Notes: generated by a model from the letters alone, not told the origin. 35,475 nucleotides of DNA from an uncultured Erysipelotrichaceae bacterium (GCA_902768065.1 CACXJP010000016.1:1-35475), one strand, 5' to 3'. Shown: positions 1 through 8,859, counted from the first letter of the stretch. Program-made: numbers and translations.

Positions 1-122
1 CCACTAGATCCTAAAATAGAAGTAAATTCATTATTTCTAAATTTAATATCTATTCCCTTTAATACTTCCTGTTTAGTCTCACCAACAGTATAGCTTTTCT
101 TGATATTTTTTAATTCTAACAT
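1..122 (-). CDS. ABC transporter ATP-binding protein, N-terminal fragment
   Basis: Only the first 40 or so residues are in the window; the gene runs off the left edge. The translation begins MLELKNIKKSYTVGE, continues with VLKGIDIKF, and reaches ILGSSG, which is the beginning of the Walker A loop. This pattern is typical of LolD/MacB/FtsE-type ATPases that power ABC exporters or lipoprotein-release complexes. The start is supported by a strong GGAGGTGAC site just upstream (about 126-134). An extended -10 element lies farther upstream, after the terminator of the preceding operon, so the gene is probably transcribed independently of the NRPS operon. The subfamily and substrate cannot be decided from this fragment. 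Confidence 0.8.
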   Translation of the reverse strand, partial: MLELKNIKKSYTVGETKQEVLKGIDIKFRNNEFTSILGSS

Positions 123-151
123 AAAGTCACCTCCATAAAAAATACATCTAT

Positions 152-160
152 ATTATAACA
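152..160 (-). promoter_or_regulatory. Extended -10 promoter for the ABC transporter gene
   Basis: The minus strand reads TGTTATAAT, a consensus -10 with the extended TGn element. It lies about 30 bases upstream of the ABC gene start and just after the terminator of the upstream operon. No good -35 is visible at 16-18 bases, which an extended -10 can tolerate. The prediction rests on motif and position only. Confidence 0.4.
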
Positions 161-193
161 AAAAAAAATATAATACTACTATAGTATTATATT
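161..193 (-). terminator. AT-rich terminator hairpin ending the NRPS operon
   Basis: A perfect 12-bp inverted repeat (167-178 with 182-193) has a 3-base loop that is the stop codon of the PPTase gene. On the minus strand it is followed by a run of T. The stem has only one G:C pair, so it is weak for an intrinsic terminator, but its position at the end of a six-gene operon fits. Confidence 0.55.
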
Positions 194-712
194 AATTTTT
201 TTTACTTTTCCTTCATAAAATAAAACCAAATCATAATCATCATTATTTATTTCATATTTATTCTTAGAAATATTATCAACATCAAGCTTTTTGAAAAAGT
301 CATCATCAAAGTCTCCAAGTAATTTACAATATGCTTCTTTCATCACAAATGCTTTTCTATAATTATCTTTTATTCCAGAAAGATACAATCTCCTAGCTTC
401 ATCACTCATCTTAAATTCATCTTCTATATCAACTCCCATTTCAACTGACGAAATTGAACAAGCTATATAATTATTAGAATGAGAATAATTAAATTTAATA
501 TTAGAATTCTTAATATATGGCTTACCATTATTGCTATAATAAATATCATTTATATTAATATCTAATCCTAAATAATTAAACATCTCAAAAAGCAATGAAA
601 AAGCTTTTTTATTTTCATCTCTTTTTATAAAATCAGGAAACTTCAAATCATTAATTTTAACTTCACTTTTTTTCTTAATACTTAAATAAATACTATTACC
701 CATAAAAATCAC
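179..712 (-). CDS. 4'-phosphopantetheinyl transferase, Sfp-type
   Basis: This enzyme transfers the phosphopantetheine arm of CoA to the conserved Ser of a carrier protein; the obvious client is the PCP domain of the NRPS-like protein three genes upstream. The Sfp signature is visible: GKPYI near residue 63, FNYSHS near 74, the Mg-binding GVDIED at 93-98, and KEAYCK at 125-130 followed by LLG. At 177 residues it is shorter than Sfp (about 224), mostly through a short C-terminus. It is the last gene of the operon. The GTG start at 712 overlaps the previous gene's stop by 4 bases (GTGA), suggesting translational coupling. An in-frame ATG at 703 is an alternative, and neither has a strong SD. The family is clear; the client is inferred from context. 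Confidence 0.87.
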   Translation of the reverse strand: MIFMGNSIYLSIKKKSEVKINDLKFPDFIKRDENKKAFSLLFEMFNYLGLDININDIYYSNNGKPYIKNSNIKFNYSHSNNYIACSISSVEMGVDIEDEFKMSDEARRLYLSGIKDNYRKAFVMKEAYCKLLGDFDDDFFKKLDVDNISKNKYEINNDDYDLVLFYEGKVKKINIIL

Positions 713-2031
713 AATACACTTTTCTTTAAATGCTCATCTTCCTTACTATCATCATCATTAAAAATACTAGAAACTTGATGTTTTCTTGCTTGCTTATCTA
801 GTAAATCTTTTTCATAAGAATTAAACTCTTTTGTAACCATAAGAAATATATCAAGTGATACTTTATCAATAAAATCACATGCATCATCACGATTAATTAA
901 TGATAATCTGTGCGTTCCTCTTCCACCATAAGCACCTTTTGAAAAATTCAATTCAACATATCTACAATAACGTTTATAAATATATTCAAACATTTCATCT
1001 GATAAACCCAATTTATCGTGTAATACTTGCAAATATTTTTTTATAGTACTTAGTCTATTATTATAATTAATACTAATTTCTTTATCAAAATAATCAGTAT
1101 CACTATGAAAAACCCCATAATTATCTTTATCAGTTTCTCTTTTACTTTTTATTTCTTCATTCAACTTATAATAACTAATACCAAACATATTCATACTAAC
1201 TTTATCAATTAAATCTGTAAACATTTTTAAATACTCTTTATCAGAATAATGTTCACCCTCATAACTACAAGACTCGCTTCGTAAATACGACTGAGAAATA
1301 GAATGTTGAGGTAAGTTACCATTATGACAAATAACCATATCAGTAATCATCTCTAATGGTGAATTAAACATATATTCATCACTATTATCATTAATACTAT
1401 ATTTTTTTGAATCAAACAAATAAAGCTTATTTTCTCTAATTTTTTTCTTAACTTCCTGCGATAAATTATTATATACATTTTTATCCATAATAAATACCGC
1501 ATTATCTTTTATAGGTTCATCACTTTCACCGACATCAATAAAAGAATCTACAGGATTCACATTAATTAACTTATCAGAATGATTTTTTAAAGGTTCTATA
1601 ACAACAACACCCCTGTCAGTAAAATTATCTGTATACCATAAATTACTAACAATTCCATTAATGGAAAAATGAACTGTATCCCTAAATATTGGACAAACCA
1701 ACTTGTTATCTTCAATTTCTTGTTCTGATAAATTATAATCTTCCATTATCCTTTCAAAAGGATTCTTCATCATAGTAAACTTACCACTATTTGCAAAAGA
1801 TCTATAAACTAAATCATCAGGTAATTCATCCATTGTTCTAACTAAAAACAAATCATCTTCACTTAATTTATAGCCAGAATCTATAAAATCCTGTTTTTCT
1901 TTAACAATCATTTTTCTCAACGAATTATTAATCTTAGACAATGTGAAAAAATCATTACAATTTATTTCATAAACATTTCGATCAATCTCATCTATATAAT
2001 TGCCAACATAGTCCTTTAACATCTTACTCAT
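709..2031 (-). CDS. Protein of unknown function in the NRPS operon
   Basis: I do not recognise this 440-residue family. It is soluble (no signal peptide or membrane segment), charged, and has an acidic/basic low-complexity tail (FNDDDSKEDEH). A central block around residues 118-150 contains TVHFSINGIVSNLWY and VVVIEPLKNH. Cys-containing patches occur near CHNGNLPQH and RSESCSYEGEHY, and a Gly-rich GAYGGRGTHR stretch lies near residue 370. It has its own SD (GGGAGTG, 6-7 bases before ATG 2031), a 47-base gap from the STAS gene's assigned stop and a 4-base overlap with the PPTase gene, so it is firmly in the operon. It could be a tailoring or acceptor-binding enzyme, or a regulator; nothing in the sequence decides. 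Confidence 0.75.
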   Translation of the reverse strand: MSKMLKDYVGNYIDEIDRNVYEINCNDFFTLSKINNSLRKMIVKEKQDFIDSGYKLSEDDLFLVRTMDELPDDLVYRSFANSGKFTMMKNPFERIMEDYNLSEQEIEDNKLVCPIFRDTVHFSINGIVSNLWYTDNFTDRGVVVIEPLKNHSDKLINVNPVDSFIDVGESDEPIKDNAVFIMDKNVYNNLSQEVKKKIRENKLYLFDSKKYSINDNSDEYMFNSPLEMITDMVICHNGNLPQHSISQSYLRSESCSYEGEHYSDKEYLKMFTDLIDKVSMNMFGISYYKLNEEIKSKRETDKDNYGVFHSDTDYFDKEISINYNNRLSTIKKYLQVLHDKLGLSDEMFEYIYKRYCRYVELNFSKGAYGGRGTHRLSLINRDDACDFIDKVSLDIFLMVTKEFNSYEKDLLDKQARKHQVSSIFNDDDSKEDEHLKKSVL

Positions 2032-2078
2032 TAATTACACTCCCAAGTTATAATAACAAATTTTATCTATATAAATAC

Positions 2079-2375
2079 TTATTCCTCAATATCTAAAATA
2101 TCTGAAAAACCAGTTACCTCAAAAATATCCATAACATTATCACATACATTTATAATAGTCATTTTTCCTTGTTTGTTCATAACTTTTTGCATAGATAACA
2201 ATACTCTAAGTCCTGCAGAAGAAATATAATCTAAATCCTTCATATCAATTACAACCTCTTCCATTCCTTCTAATTCACTCATCTTAGAATCCAAATCAGG
2301 AGAAGTATTAGTATCTAGTTTTCCACCCAACTTAATAGTTAATTTTTTATCTTCTTTCTTTAAATCAATTTTCAT
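2079..2375 (-). CDS. STAS-domain anti-sigma-factor antagonist-like protein
   Basis: A 98-residue single STAS domain of the SpoIIAA/RsbV type. In known systems the dephosphorylated form binds the kinase/anti-sigma partner and is inactivated by Ser phosphorylation. The phosphorylation segment LDYISSAGLRVLL (residues 48-60) aligns with the DSSGL loop of SpoIIAA, making Ser53 the likely site. ATG 2375 is preferred over ATG 2384 because AAGGG lies about 9 bases before it. It sits 5 bases or so after the MATE gene, in the same operon as a protein carrying both a PP2C phosphatase and an RsbW-like kinase domain, the two enzymes that would act on it. No sigma factor is present in the window, so the output may be something else. 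Confidence 0.88.
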   Translation of the reverse strand: MKIDLKKEDKKLTIKLGGKLDTNTSPDLDSKMSELEGMEEVVIDMKDLDYISSAGLRVLLSMQKVMNKQGKMTIINVCDNVMDIFEVTGFSDILDIEE

Positions 2376-2389
2376 AAACATCATCCCTT

Positions 2390-3745
2390 CTAAATATAAT
2401 TATACCTATTTTTATACTTAATAACAAATACCAAACTAAATATAAGAGCAACAACCTCAGCAACAGGCCATGCAGACCATAATCCAATTCCTTCAAATAA
2501 ATAAGACATTAAATATAAACTAATTACTAATATAACAAACGTTCTCACAACAGATAATATTCCAGATATCAAACCATTCGAAAATGCTGTAAATAATCCT
2601 GAGAAGAACGTGTTATATCCACAAAATAATGTTGCAAGTATTGAAATTGTAAATCCAAGTTGTGTTATCTTATATATTTCTGTTCCTCTATCAAAGAAAA
2701 TATCAACAATATTATTACGTAATAAATATGATATTACCATTATCACAATAGATATTACAAATATCCAAATATTTGATAGTTTAAATACTTTCTTGCGAGC
2801 CTCTTTATCTCCACTACCATAATGATAACTAAATACAGGCTCAACCGCAGATGTGAATCCCATAAAAATAGATTCCATAATAAATTGGAAGTAGAATACT
2901 ACAGATAATGAACTAACTCCTATTTCACCATAATATTTAAAAGCTAAATGATTCATTATTATTGAAGTAACTGCTCCAGCAAGGTTTGAAATCATATCAG
3001 ATGAACCATTAAATGATATAACACCAATTTGCTTTAAATTAAGTCCAGAAAACTTAATCTTATATTTACTCTTCTTAGCAATTATATAATAGTAAAATGC
3101 ATAAATAATTGTACTCATATATCCTGTTGCAGTAGCAATAGCAGCTCCTTTAATACCCATATGAAGATGTTTCATAAAGATATAGTCAAGAAGACAGTTT
3201 GTAACTCCACCTATAATAATTACAACTGCAGCCGTAACAGATTTTCCTTCACCTATTATTAATATCCCAAGTAATGATTGTAACATTATTGCAATAGAAA
3301 ATGTTGTCATTATCATATAGTAAGGTCTAAGATATCCAATATTTCCACTTGTAGCTCCACAGAGCCTCATAATAGGCTCTGCAAAAACCAAACAAATAAC
3401 TGTAAGTACAATTGCTATTATTAAAGTAAATAACAAAGTATTCGAAAATGCTTTACCAGCTTCTTTTAGTTTACCCTCTCCAACAAATTTAACAATAACT
3501 GCATTAGCACCAGTTCCTAGCATTACACCCAAAGCAATAAACAAATATAAAATTGGTAAATATAAGTTTACTGTCGCAATTGCTAAATCACCAACAAACT
3601 CTTGAATGAAGAATCCATCTACCATTTGATATAGTGCAATAAACACAAATGCAAATATACTAGGAAAGACAAATTTCATTAAAGAGAAAAAGTTAAAATT
3701 CTGAGCCAATTCACTATCTTCATCTTTTATTTTTTTCTTAGCCAT
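2390..3745 (-). CDS. MATE family efflux transporter
   Basis: A 451-residue polytopic membrane protein with about 12 hydrophobic segments and a short charged cytoplasmic N-terminus. MATE features include PSIFAFVFIALYQMVDGFF near residue 30 and the GTGANAVIVKFVGEGK loop near residue 80. It resembles MepA-type Na+- or H+-coupled exporters. The start has the SD AGAAAGGG 7-9 bases upstream. It lies 3 bases after the NRPS-like gene, so it probably exports that enzyme's product or protects the cell from it. MATE substrates cannot be predicted from sequence, so the coupling to the product is inference from operon position. Confidence 0.93.
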   Translation of the reverse strand: MAKKKIKDEDSELAQNFNFFSLMKFVFPSIFAFVFIALYQMVDGFFIQEFVGDLAIATVNLYLPILYLFIALGVMLGTGANAVIVKFVGEGKLKEAGKAFSNTLLFTLIIAIVLTVICLVFAEPIMRLCGATSGNIGYLRPYYMIMTTFSIAIMLQSLLGILIIGEGKSVTAAVVIIIGGVTNCLLDYIFMKHLHMGIKGAAIATATGYMSTIIYAFYYYIIAKKSKYKIKFSGLNLKQIGVISFNGSSDMISNLAGAVTSIIMNHLAFKYYGEIGVSSLSVVFYFQFIMESIFMGFTSAVEPVFSYHYGSGDKEARKKVFKLSNIWIFVISIVIMVISYLLRNNIVDIFFDRGTEIYKITQLGFTISILATLFCGYNTFFSGLFTAFSNGLISGILSVVRTFVILVISLYLMSYLFEGIGLWSAWPVAEVVALIFSLVFVIKYKNRYNYI

Positions 3746-3748
3746 AAT

Positions 3749-6700
3749 CTAACCCTTTCTACTGAATATTCCAGTTACAAGTTTAAATATACTATTGTTA
3801 CTATTAACTTGTTTCTTGATATCAGAAACAGTAATATCATCTTGAGTAGTATGGTGTAATAAAAGTTGTGTAATCTTCATAAAGATATCTTTAAACTTAA
3901 CAATGCTTTCTTCATCATATCTACTAGCTGCATAATCAATCATTGTTTCTAATCCATCTTCTCCATCAAGAATTTGAATATCCATTAAAGCTTGAGAAGC
4001 TGCTTGATTTTGTCTAACAGTAATCATTTCAATATTCATATCCTCAAGATCTCCACCATCTCTAATATCTTGTTGATATAAAAGACAAGCACCATCTTCT
4101 GATACAACCTCAGCATCTAAATCCTCATATGGATAACAACTATACTTAATCGCATTTTGAACTTGTTTATGAACATCTTGATATAAATCTCTTATTGTTC
4201 TCTTACCATTAAGTTTTAAGCCAACAGGTAGATCTCTGAATAATAGTCCAACACTACCCATTGAATAAGCATCATCTCTACCATTATATATCCATGTAAT
4301 CTTAACATTATCCTTTTTGTTATATATAGATAATGTAAGAAGTGCCACTGTTATAAAGAACTCATTTCTACTAATCTTAAAGTTCTTCTCAATAATAGAC
4401 ATTTCTTCATCTTTAACATCAAATTTAGAGAACAACTCACCCATTTCATTTTCTCTTGAATCATGATCAACATTTGCTTTAACTGACCATTCAACATCAT
4501 CATACATTTCTTCATAATACTTACGAGCTTCTTCATAAAACTCAGACTGTTGTTCTTTTTCCCTCTTATCAAGAATGTAATAATAGAAATCCTTATCTAA
4601 TTCCATTCCCATATAAGATTTAACCATATTAGCCATTAATACTTTAAATGAAGTCCCATCAAATAATGAATGATGAACATCAATAAAAGCATATCCACAT
4701 TTTTCAGTTTGGAATACTCGACATCTAAATAATTTAGAGTTAATCAACTTAAATGGCATTACCAAATTGTCCTTTATTTGATTAAAGTCAAATTCTGAAA
4801 TATGTTCAACTTTTATTTCTTCTAATAAATCAGAACTATATTTTTGAACTAAATCTCCATCTTCATTGAAATGGAATGTTGTAAGTAAAGCCGGATGATT
4901 TTTTAAAACATTATACATTGCCTTAGCAAGATCTTCCATATTATATAAACTTGTATCTACTTTTAACATTGTAAATAAGTTATACATTGTAGACTTAGGT
5001 GTATATAATTGATAATCAACCATATATAATTGTTCAGTAGTAAGTGGATGTTCAATCTTCATTGCTTCATCGTTCTTCTCTTCTGCTGATACACCATCAT
5101 CACTTGTAACAGATTCTTGATATATCTTTGCAATTTCTTCTGCACATCTTCCTCTAAAGATATGTGAAACATTTATTCCAGGAAGTTTAGTCTCAACAAC
5201 AGCTTCAATTGCTTTTAATGAGTCTCCACCCATTTCATAGAAATCATCTTTAATACCAACTCTATCAAGTCCAAGCACTTTAGCAAAAGCACCACATATT
5301 GCTTTTTCTAAATCATTTGTAGGTTCTACATAAGTACTTTGAAAATCTTTTGTATCAGGAGCAGGTAATGCTTTCCTATCTAATTTACCACTAGCCTTTA
5401 ATGGAATCTCATCAATTTTAACAAAATATGCAGGTAACATATAGTAAGGAAGTCTCTTTAATAATTCTTCTCTTACTTCTTCCACATTAAATTCAACATC
5501 ATCTTTATAATAAGCACAGATATAAGATTGATTTGCTTCATTGAATCCTTTAGCAGCAACCCAACTAACTCCAAGCACTTGTTTAACAGCAGCTTCAATT
5601 TCAGCAGGTTCAATTCTATTACCATTAATTTTAATCATATCATTATTACGACCAAGTAATACTAAATTACCATTTGGATTCTTCATAGCAAGATCCCCAG
5701 AATGATAGATTCCATCTTTAAGAGCCTTTTCAGTCTCTTCAGGTAAATTCATATAACCTCTAAAGTATGGATTATCATAACAAAGTTCACCAGTTTCACC
5801 ATCTTTAACTTCTTTTCCATCTTCATCTAATAATTTAATATTCAAATCTTTTAATGTATTCTTTCCTATTGGACAAGTTTCATATGATTTATCTATCTTA
5901 AACATACTAACAATAAAGGCACTCTCACTCATCATATAAGTATTACATAATTTAACGCCCTTCATATATACATTGTTTGCAGGTTCGCTTCCAACAATAA
6001 GTGTCTTTAAGAAAGGTCCTGTAGAACCTTTTAACATTCTTACATAAGATGGAGTTAAGAAAGTTAATGAAATAGTTTTTTCCAACATAAATTTCTTTAG
6101 TGCAACAGGATTTTTCAAAGTAGCATAAGAAACTATATATAACTTAATATTTCCTAAATCACTTCCTGCATACAATACATACATTAAGAAAATTGTTGAT
6201 GCAATAAAGTTTAAAGGTGCAACTAAAGCCCCATGTTCATTTCCCTTAACCAAAGCCTCATCTTCACTAATTCTAACAGAATCAACTGCTCTTAGAATAT
6301 TTCCATATTCATGTAAAACACCTTTAGGATTACCAGTAGTTCCAGATGTATAAATTGCAAAAGCAGCATCATGTAAATCAGCAACAACAAATCCTTCTTT
6401 AGGATCAAGCTTCATAATCTCATCCCAATTATCTTTATTAATCTCTGCTTTACAATTACAATCTTTTCTTATGAATTCAATTCTATCAGGTGCATAATTA
6501 TCTTCAACTATAGTAAATGCAGCTCCTGCTTTCCATACACCTACCATAGCAAGGACAGGTTGTACACCTCTAGGCAAATTAATTAAAACAAAATCTTCTT
6601 TGCCAACACCTATATTTGACAAATATGCATAAATTTTAGCAGACACTTCATCAATCTTTGAATAACTAATCCCCTTAGTATTATACTCATCGTAAATGAA

Positions 6701-6757
6701 AGTCATATTAGGACTTTTATTCACATTTTCTTGGAATTTTTCAACAAAAGACAACAT
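3749..6757 (-). CDS. NRPS-like protein with adenylation-carrier-condensation (A-T-C) domains
   Basis: The 1002-residue protein has three domains. The adenylation domain (about 5-465) shows YTSGTTGNPKG at 136-146, GELCYDNPYFRGY at 323-335, YHSGDL at 351-356, LLGRNNDMIKINGNRIEP at 367-384 and the catalytic Lys458 in LKASGKLDRKALP. The carrier domain (about 475-550) has the phosphopantetheine Ser513 in MGGDSLKA. The condensation domain (about 565-975) has an intact HHSLFDG motif at 695-701. It should activate a carboxylic acid, load it on the carrier arm and join it to an acceptor in the C domain. There is no second A or T domain and no thioesterase, so the acceptor is probably a free small molecule or a partner protein. 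The A4 segment (NFIAST, about 183-188) lacks the Asp that holds an alpha-amino group. ATG 6757 follows the previous gene by 1 base, with AGGAGG inside that gene's last codons. Confidence 0.93.
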   Translation of the reverse strand: MLSFVEKFQENVNKSPNMTFIYDEYNTKGISYSKIDEVSAKIYAYLSNIGVGKEDFVLINLPRGVQPVLAMVGVWKAGAAFTIVEDNYAPDRIEFIRKDCNCKAEINKDNWDEIMKLDPKEGFVVADLHDAAFAIYTSGTTGNPKGVLHEYGNILRAVDSVRISEDEALVKGNEHGALVAPLNFIASTIFLMYVLYAGSDLGNIKLYIVSYATLKNPVALKKFMLEKTISLTFLTPSYVRMLKGSTGPFLKTLIVGSEPANNVYMKGVKLCNTYMMSESAFIVSMFKIDKSYETCPIGKNTLKDLNIKLLDEDGKEVKDGETGELCYDNPYFRGYMNLPEETEKALKDGIYHSGDLAMKNPNGNLVLLGRNNDMIKINGNRIEPAEIEAAVKQVLGVSWVAAKGFNEANQSYICAYYKDDVEFNVEEVREELLKRLPYYMLPAYFVKIDEIPLKASGKLDRKALPAPDTKDFQSTYVEPTNDLEKAICGAFAKVLGLDRVGIKDDFYEMGGDSLKAIEAVVETKLPGINVSHIFRGRCAEEIAKIYQESVTSDDGVSAEEKNDEAMKIEHPLTTEQLYMVDYQLYTPKSTMYNLFTMLKVDTSLYNMEDLAKAMYNVLKNHPALLTTFHFNEDGDLVQKYSSDLLEEIKVEHISEFDFNQIKDNLVMPFKLINSKLFRCRVFQTEKCGYAFIDVHHSLFDGTSFKVLMANMVKSYMGMELDKDFYYYILDKREKEQQSEFYEEARKYYEEMYDDVEWSVKANVDHDSRENEMGELFSKFDVKDEEMSIIEKNFKISRNEFFITVALLTLSIYNKKDNVKITWIYNGRDDAYSMGSVGLLFRDLPVGLKLNGKRTIRDLYQDVHKQVQNAIKYSCYPYEDLDAEVVSEDGACLLYQQDIRDGGDLEDMNIEMITVRQNQAASQALMDIQILDGEDGLETMIDYAASRYDEESIVKFKDIFMKITQLLLHHTTQDDITVSDIKKQVNSNNSIFKLVTGIFSRKG

Positions 6758-6758
6758 A

Positions 6759-8789
6759 TTATTTACCTCCTAGTTTCTTTTCAATTGTTAAAATATTTTT
6801 ATTATTCTCATATTTATAACTAACTTTATCCATAATCTTCTTAACCATAAATATTCCAAGTCCCCCAATCTCTCTATCATCACTAGGTAAACTTATATCA
6901 GGTTCATCCTTCTTCAATGGATCAAAAGGAACTCCTTCATCCATAAAAGTAATAGATAATTTATTTTTATTTAAAGATACTTCTATATCTGCAAAACCAG
7001 AATCTTCATAAGCATAATGACAAATATTAACAAATATCTCTTCAACAACAACATCTAATTTCATTGTTATTTTATTTTCAACTCTTTTATTAACAACACC
7101 ATGTATGAAGGATAAAACCCTTTCAAGTTCTTCTGTATCAGCTTTAAAAGTTTCTTTCTTCCTTATACTATTATCTTTACCTATATACTCAAAACATAAC
7201 ATCGTCAAATCATCAAATCGTATAGCACCATCAACAAATGTATCAACATCATTTTTAACACCAACAAGTATATCCTCACAACTATTATTCTTAACCCTAT
7301 TCAGAGATTCAATCATTTTTTCTAAACCAAACATTTTATCATTATTGTTTTCAGCTTCAGGAACACCATCTGTATATATAAATAACTTATCACCAGATTC
7401 TAACTTAATATCATAATCTTTATATTTATATTCCTCCATTGCACCAACAGGTATTCCATGTTTCTGTTTATTAATTATAAATTCACCATCTTTTTTACAA
7501 ATAGCAGGATCTTCATGACCAGCATTAGCAGCAACCATCTCTCCAGTTCTTAAATCTAAGATACCTAACCAAACAGTAATAAACATATTAGCTTTATTAT
7601 TATTACATATTCTTTCATTTACTAAAGTTAATATTTCTCCAGGGCTTTTAACACTATGAGAAATTTCATTAATAAGTATCTTCGTAACCATCATAAATAA
7701 TGCTGCAGGAACACCCTTTCCAGAAACATCTGCCATTACTAAACCAATATGATTATCATCAATCAAGAAGAAATCATAAAAGTCTCCACCAACCTCTTTA
7801 GCAGGTCTCATTAAAGCATACAAATCAAAATCTTCTCGCTCCGGAAATGCAGGAAAATCATTAGGAAGAGAATTTTCTTGAATAGCACTAGCAAGTTTTA
7901 ATTCAGTACTAATTTTTTCTTTTTCCTTTGTCGCATCAGTTATAGTATCAATATACTTAACTGTATCCTTCTCCATTTTATTAATAGAACGAGATAAACT
8001 TTCAATCTCACTAATAATACTTACTTTTTCAAAATCACCAACAGTTTTTTCCTCATCATTAGCAAATCTTTTTGCTTCCTTATTAATTTGAATAACCGGT
8101 TTAACAACTTGATTTCCAATAAATAGTTTAGTTATAATAATTGAAATAATAATAGATATTATAGTAAATATAAAAATACTTAAAACATATCTCCTTCTAG
8201 CATTCTTCAAATTACCCATAAATCTTTGTACACAAAGTATTGCGACAATATCACCATTACTATTTTTCAATGGCATTAATGATGTCAAATGAGGTTTAGC
8301 ACCATTTAAATCTCTAGTTCTGAAGATTGTTGCTTTTTCAATCTTTCCATCCATTATTTCCTTATACTTTTTTTCATATATTTCATTTGTAGTCTTGTGT
8401 CTACTTCCTATCTCCCAAGGACTATAACCACTATTATTATTAACTACATTAAAAATACTAGTATAATTCTTATAATCATCATCAAGCTTAATTACATAAA
8501 TAATTGAGACATCCATATTATTAGTTAAAATACCTAATCTATTATTAGTTATTTTATATTCTTCATTCTCACCATTAGAAGCAAGATACTCATCTAAATG
8601 ATCAGTTTTAATAAGAGCCTCTGCCGTAAGACCAACCCTATATGCAGATTCACTATATTCTCTTGAGTAATACCTAGTAAAAAGGCTATAACCCGTACCA
8701 ACAATAACTAATGAAAACAAAAAAAGTAAAAGAACAAGCGAAAAAATCATAAAATGAGCCAATTTCCTTGTACCTTTAATCTTAAACAT
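6759..8789 (-). CDS. Membrane sensor with SpoIIE/RsbU-type PP2C phosphatase and RsbW-like kinase domain
   Basis: Domains in order, numbered from ATG 8789: a membrane helix (about 12-34), an extracytoplasmic sensor region of about 165 residues, a second helix (about 201-222), a HAMP-like linker with coiled coil (to about 305), a PP2C domain (about 320-540) and a HATPase_c domain (about 545-670). PP2C metal-binding Asp residues are seen in GGDFYD, MADVSGKG, YTDGV and RFDDLT. The HATPase has an N box (EEIFVNICHYAY), a G1 box (MDEGVPFDP) and a G2 box (GGLGIFMVKK). Phosphatase and kinase activities of opposite sign are thus on one receptor, and the STAS protein of the operon is the expected substrate. 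ATG 8789 with GAGGTG upstream is preferred over TTG 8801. It is the first gene of the operon, ending 1 base before the NRPS start. Confidence 0.9.
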   Translation of the reverse strand: MFKIKGTRKLAHFMIFSLVLLLFLFSLVIVGTGYSLFTRYYSREYSESAYRVGLTAEALIKTDHLDEYLASNGENEEYKITNNRLGILTNNMDVSIIYVIKLDDDYKNYTSIFNVVNNNSGYSPWEIGSRHKTTNEIYEKKYKEIMDGKIEKATIFRTRDLNGAKPHLTSLMPLKNSNGDIVAILCVQRFMGNLKNARRRYVLSIFIFTIISIIISIIITKLFIGNQVVKPVIQINKEAKRFANDEEKTVGDFEKVSIISEIESLSRSINKMEKDTVKYIDTITDATKEKEKISTELKLASAIQENSLPNDFPAFPEREDFDLYALMRPAKEVGGDFYDFFLIDDNHIGLVMADVSGKGVPAALFMMVTKILINEISHSVKSPGEILTLVNERICNNNKANMFITVWLGILDLRTGEMVAANAGHEDPAICKKDGEFIINKQKHGIPVGAMEEYKYKDYDIKLESGDKLFIYTDGVPEAENNNDKMFGLEKMIESLNRVKNNSCEDILVGVKNDVDTFVDGAIRFDDLTMLCFEYIGKDNSIRKKETFKADTEELERVLSFIHGVVNKRVENKITMKLDVVVEEIFVNICHYAYEDSGFADIEVSLNKNKLSITFMDEGVPFDPLKKDEPDISLPSDDREIGGLGIFMVKKIMDKVSYKYENNKNILTIEKKLGGK

Positions 8790-8830
8790 ACAACACCTCA
8801 ATCCAATAATAAAGTTTTATCAACAAGCTT

Positions 8831-8859
8831 ATTATATAATAAAAAACAAAAAAAGTGAA
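8831..8859 (-). promoter_or_regulatory. Promoter of the PP2C-NRPS operon
   Basis: TTCACT (8854-8859), a 17-base spacer, then TATAAT (8831-8836) on the minus strand, about 42 bases upstream of ATG 8789. It overlaps the terminator of the preceding gene. The -10 is consensus and the -35 matches 4 of 6 positions. It looks like a housekeeping-sigma promoter. Confidence 0.5.

Noticed and set aside
4351..4572. Met/Lys-rich minus-strand frame inside the NRPS gene
   Set aside because: It is an out-of-frame shadow of the condensation domain with no ribosome site.
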